Shown: in pieces, positions 61,400 through 64,000 of the stretch
Position numbering within the stretch: the first letter of the stretch is position 1
How the letters are laid out: every line of letters begins with the position of its first letter
Assembly (NCBI GenBank): GCA_033002965.1
Contig: JAURVB010008667.1
Coordinates: 229,212 to 293,211, forward strand
Source of the DNA: Piper betle
Taxonomy: Eukaryota > Streptophyta > Magnoliopsida > Piperales > Piperaceae
Direction of reading: 5' to 3'
Length of the DNA: 64,000 nucleotides
Notes under the pieces: model-generated
Databases searched by the model: none
The model's input: only the letters and a program-made list of their open reading frames with translations
What the model was told of the DNA's origin: nothing
Translations under genes and position numbers: made by a program

Positions 61400-62228
61400 T
61401 GTTGGTGTGCCAGCCCAATTGGTGGGCTTAGGCATTAGTGGGTTGTAAGCCCACACGTGTAAACAAACTAATAAAACCATTAGGGTTTGCTTTTAGCAAA
61501 GTTAAGCATCAAAAGAAAAAGAGAGGCAGCAAGTGAGAGAGAGGGAGGCTTGGAGGAGAAGCGCTCCAAGAGGGGAGTTCGTTCCTGCTGGAAGCAGGAA
61601 ACTCCAAGGGAGTCCTGGAGCTGAACTCCGCCCTGTTCAAGAGGAGGAGAAACCTCAAGAACAGAAGAAGGGAGCTGCTGGCGACCAAGATCCAAGGAAG
61701 GGAAAGCTGCTGGAGGTTGAGGGCTTGATCTGCAGATCAAGGCTCCAAGTGCTGCTGTCCTGGATTGAGGTATTGCTCTCTTGTTTTCACAACATACTGG
61801 CTGTGTAGCTTGTAACCACGTCCAGCCAAAGGGGGTTGGTGTGAGGGTTGTGAAGTGAGGATTTGTGAGTGGGGAACTTGCTGTCCTTGCAGTCCTTCGA
61901 TTGGGAAGAGGGACATGGTTGTGGGGTTGCATGTCCACAACCAGCTGTGTAACTAGGGTAGATAGTTACATTGATTCCTTGTTTCTTGATGATGAAATAA
62001 AGGTTGGGAAGATTTCCTGTAAAAGGGTAGTAGTTGATGCTGCATGTGGGTGGCGCCTTGCACAAACCTGTTCCTTGGATTTTCAGGTTGTGCAGTGACG
62101 AGCAGGGGCTGTCACAAGGTGTTGCTGCTACTGTTCTTGTGATTGTGTTTGGATATCCGTTTGGTTTGGACTTGGTGCTAAATTTCAGGGAAAAGTCGCA
62201 TTCCGCTTAGGTGGCTTTTTTATCAACA
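61400..62228 (+). mobile_element. 5' LTR of a Ty1/copia retrotransposon
   Basis: This 829-bp LTR begins TGTTGGTGTGCCAGCCC and ends ATCAACA, with TGTTG/CAACA inverted ends. It is followed two to three bases later by the primer binding site. The insertion point lies within the duplicated membrane-protein remnant. The left target duplication would be about attcc (61395-61399); its partner lies outside the window. Confidence 0.85.
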
Positions 62229-62231
62229 AAC

Positions 62232-62244
62232 TGGTATCAGAGCC
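62232..62244 (+). other. Primer binding site (tRNA-iMet type)
   Basis: The sequence tggtatcagagcc lies 3 bp after the LTR end, the standard priming site of plant copia elements. Confidence 0.9.
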
Positions 62245-62274
62245 AGGTTGTAGTCCTTGTGCCTAGTTCAAATC

Positions 62275-64000
62275 ATGGAGGGTAACACAAGTCGGATGGT
62301 AACGTTGAATGGCTCCAACTACCATGTGTGGAAAGGGAAGATGGAGGATCTTCTTTATGTGAAGGATTATTATTTGCCTGTGTTCGCTGGAGCGAAGCCG
62401 GCTGATAAGTCGGACGTCGAATGGGAATTAGTTCATCGCCAGGTGTGTGGCTACATTCGACAGTGGGTAGATGATAACGTCCTCAACCACGTCAGTGAAG
62501 AAAAGAACGCAAAGAGCTTATGGAATAAGCTCGAGGAGTTGTACGCTCGGAAGACCGGCAACAACAAGTTGTACTTGATCAAGCAGCTTCTTGGTTTGAA
62601 GTACCAGAATGGGAAAGCGATGACAGACCACTTGAACACATTCCAGGGGATCATCAATCAGTTAGCTGGAATGAAAATCAAGTTTGATACAGAGGTTCAA
62701 GGGTTGATGCTTCTTGGTACTTTACCGGACTCGTGGGAGACATTCAGAATGTCGTTATCGAACTCGGCTCCAGATGGTGTGTTGGAGATGGATGTAGTCA
62801 AGAGCAGTGTTTTGAACGAAGAGATGAGAAGAAAGTCGACAGGGTCCTCTTCACAGTCAGATGTCTTGGTCACCGACAACAGGGGGAGGAGTCAGAGTAA
62901 GGGTCCGAAAGATAGAAGCCGAAGTAAGAGCAAGACCGGCAGGTACGCCAATATTGAGTGTCATCACTGCGGCAAGAAGGGCCACATCAAGAGATTTTGT
63001 CGCAAGTTTCTTAGGGAGAACAAAAATGACAAGGGAAAAGAGAAGAATACCGGTGATGGGGAAAAAGGAGACAAGGTCGTGACAGCAGCCACAGATGAGT
63101 TCCTAGTGATGTATGATGCCGATACCGTTAATGTCGCTTGTCAGGAGACCAGTTGGGTGATCGATAGCGGTGCTTCGATTCACGCTACTTCGCGGAGGGA
63201 TTTCTTTAAATCCTACACTCCCGGTGACTGTGGAAGTGTTAGGATGGGTAACGATGGCGTTGTTAAGGCCATTGGTATGGGAGATGTGCACTTGGAGACC
63301 GAGAGCGGAAGCACCTTAGTCTTGAAAGGTGTAAAGCACATCCCCGACATCCGCATGAATTTGATCTCCACTGGCAAGCTCGACGACGAAGGGTATTGTA
63401 GCACTTTTTGTGACGGGAAGTGGAAACTCACCAAAGGCTCTTTGATTGTGGCGAGAGGACAGAAGTGTTCCTCACTATACGTGATGAATGTGAAGATCGC
63501 GGTTTCCACGATTAATACGGTGGATGATGAAGGCATTGCAGAACTCTGGCACAACCGGCTTAGCCATATGAGCGAGAAAGGCCTAATGGTGTTGGCCAAG
63601 AAGAATCTCCTCTCAGGTATGAAGAATGGTTGTTTGAAGCGCTGTGTTCATTGCTTAGCAGGTAAGCAAACGAGAGTTTCCTTCAAGAGAGTTCCCCACC
63701 CTCGCAAGCCGGGTATTCTGGATATGGTTCATTCTGATGTGTGTGGTCCGATGAAGACGAGAACACTTAGTGGTGCCTTGTACTTTGTGACTTTTATCGA
63801 TGATCATTCAAGGAAGATTTGGGTGTACATGTTGAAGTCAAAAGATCAAGTTGTAGACGTCTTCAAACAGTTTCATGCCCGCGTGGAAAGATGTACAGGT
63901 GTGAAGCTCAAGTGTATCCGAACAGATAATGGAGGGGAGTATTGCGGCCCGTTTGATGAGTATTGTAGGCAACAGGGCATTCGACATCAAAAGACACCTC
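62275..64000 (+). CDS. Ty1/copia gag-pol polyprotein, open to the window edge
   Basis: The ATG at 62275, 31 bp after the primer binding site, opens a frame with no stop through the last base (575 codons so far). Order of domains: gag ([20 protein letters not shown], then [20 protein letters not shown], residues about 4-220), a CCHC knuckle [14 protein letters not shown] (about residue 230), protease with the active site [12 protein letters not shown] (about residue 296), the integrase zinc region ([14 protein letters not shown] with CVHCLAGKQ) and the start of the integrase core ([35 protein letters not shown]). The rest of integrase, RT, RNase H and the 3' LTR lie outside. It appears intact and recent. 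The lineage is probably Tork/Tnt1-like. Confidence 0.93.
   Translation, partial: MEGNTSRMVTLNGSNYHVWKGKMEDLLYVKDYYLPVFAGAKPADKSDVEWELVHRQVCGYIRQWVDDNVLNHVSEEKNAKSLWNKLEELYARKTGNNKLYLIKQLLGLKYQNGKAMTDHLNTFQGIINQLAGMKIKFDTEVQGLMLLGTLPDSWETFRMSLSNSAPDGVLEMDVVKSSVLNEEMRRKSTGSSSQSDVLVTDNRGRSQSKGPKDRSRSKSKTGRYANIECHHCGKKGHIKRFCRKFLRENKNDKGKEKNTGDGEKGDKVVTAATDEFLVMYDADTVNVACQETSWVIDSGASIHATSRRDFFKSYTPGDCGSVRMGNDGVVKAIGMGDVHLETESGSTLVLKGVKHIPDIRMNLISTGKLDDEGYCSTFCDGKWKLTKGSLIVARGQKCSSLYVMNVKIAVSTINTVDDEGIAELWHNRLSHMSEKGLMVLAKKNLLSGMKNGCLKRCVHCLAGKQTRVSFKRVPHPRKPGILDMVHSDVCGPMKTRTLSGALYFVTFIDDHSRKIWVYMLKSKDQVVDVFKQFHARVERCTGVKLKCIRTDNGGEYCGPFDEYCRQQGIRHQKTP

Overview
This is nuclear DNA from a flowering plant. 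The genes have many exons with GT/AG introns, and the products are plant-specific: peroxisomal ascorbate peroxidase, a ROP small GTPase, a UPL3-type HECT ligase and a GH35 beta-galactosidase. Much of the window is plant LTR retrotransposon and MITE DNA. I cannot name the species. I found no bacterial operons, CRISPR arrays or organelle blocks.

Layout. 1.6-2.0 kb holds two exons of a decayed KIN-6-type kinesin (minus). 2.5-5.2 kb is a complete nine-exon membrane-bound ascorbate peroxidase gene (minus). 6.8-9.65 kb is a broken GH35 beta-galactosidase (plus). 10.1-10.9 kb is a complete four-exon ubiquitin-conjugating E2 (minus). 11.2-13.6 kb is a solo LTR. 14.4-18.75 kb is a seven-exon ROP GTPase (minus) with pseudogene lesions. 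20.1-22.9 kb is another piece of the same LTR family. 23.5-32.2 kb is a UPL3-like HECT E3 ligase of about 17 exons (plus), with two apparent frameshifts as read here.

34.6-39.7 kb holds a small ORF, a hAT-like element with an 8-bp target duplication, a pair of inverted tRNA-like sequences and two truncated gene remnants lying head to head. 40-44.3 kb is a decayed Ty1/copia element (minus). 44.3-52.4 kb is a nest of long LTRs around a Ty3/gypsy pol region without gag. 52.6-56.5 kb holds small inverted-repeat elements, a roughly 75-90 bp repeat array, strongly G-rich blocks and hairpin-ended elements. 57.1-58.9 kb is a remnant that looks like gamma-tubulin complex component 6. 59.0-61.4 kb is a tandem duplication of a small membrane-protein remnant. 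One copy is split by a G-rich block and the other ends at a copia insertion. 61.4 kb to the window end is a copia element with a clean 5' LTR, a primer binding site and an ORF that is open to the edge.

Functional content. Only APX and the E2 read as fully intact. The UPL3-like gene keeps the full family architecture but needs its two frameshifts checked. No set of neighbouring genes forms a pathway. The most unusual material is in the repeats: hairpin-ended MITEs, and a GC-rich block plus a TGACTCGAGTCA-like module that recurs in otherwise different elements. I do not see a convincing new gene system.
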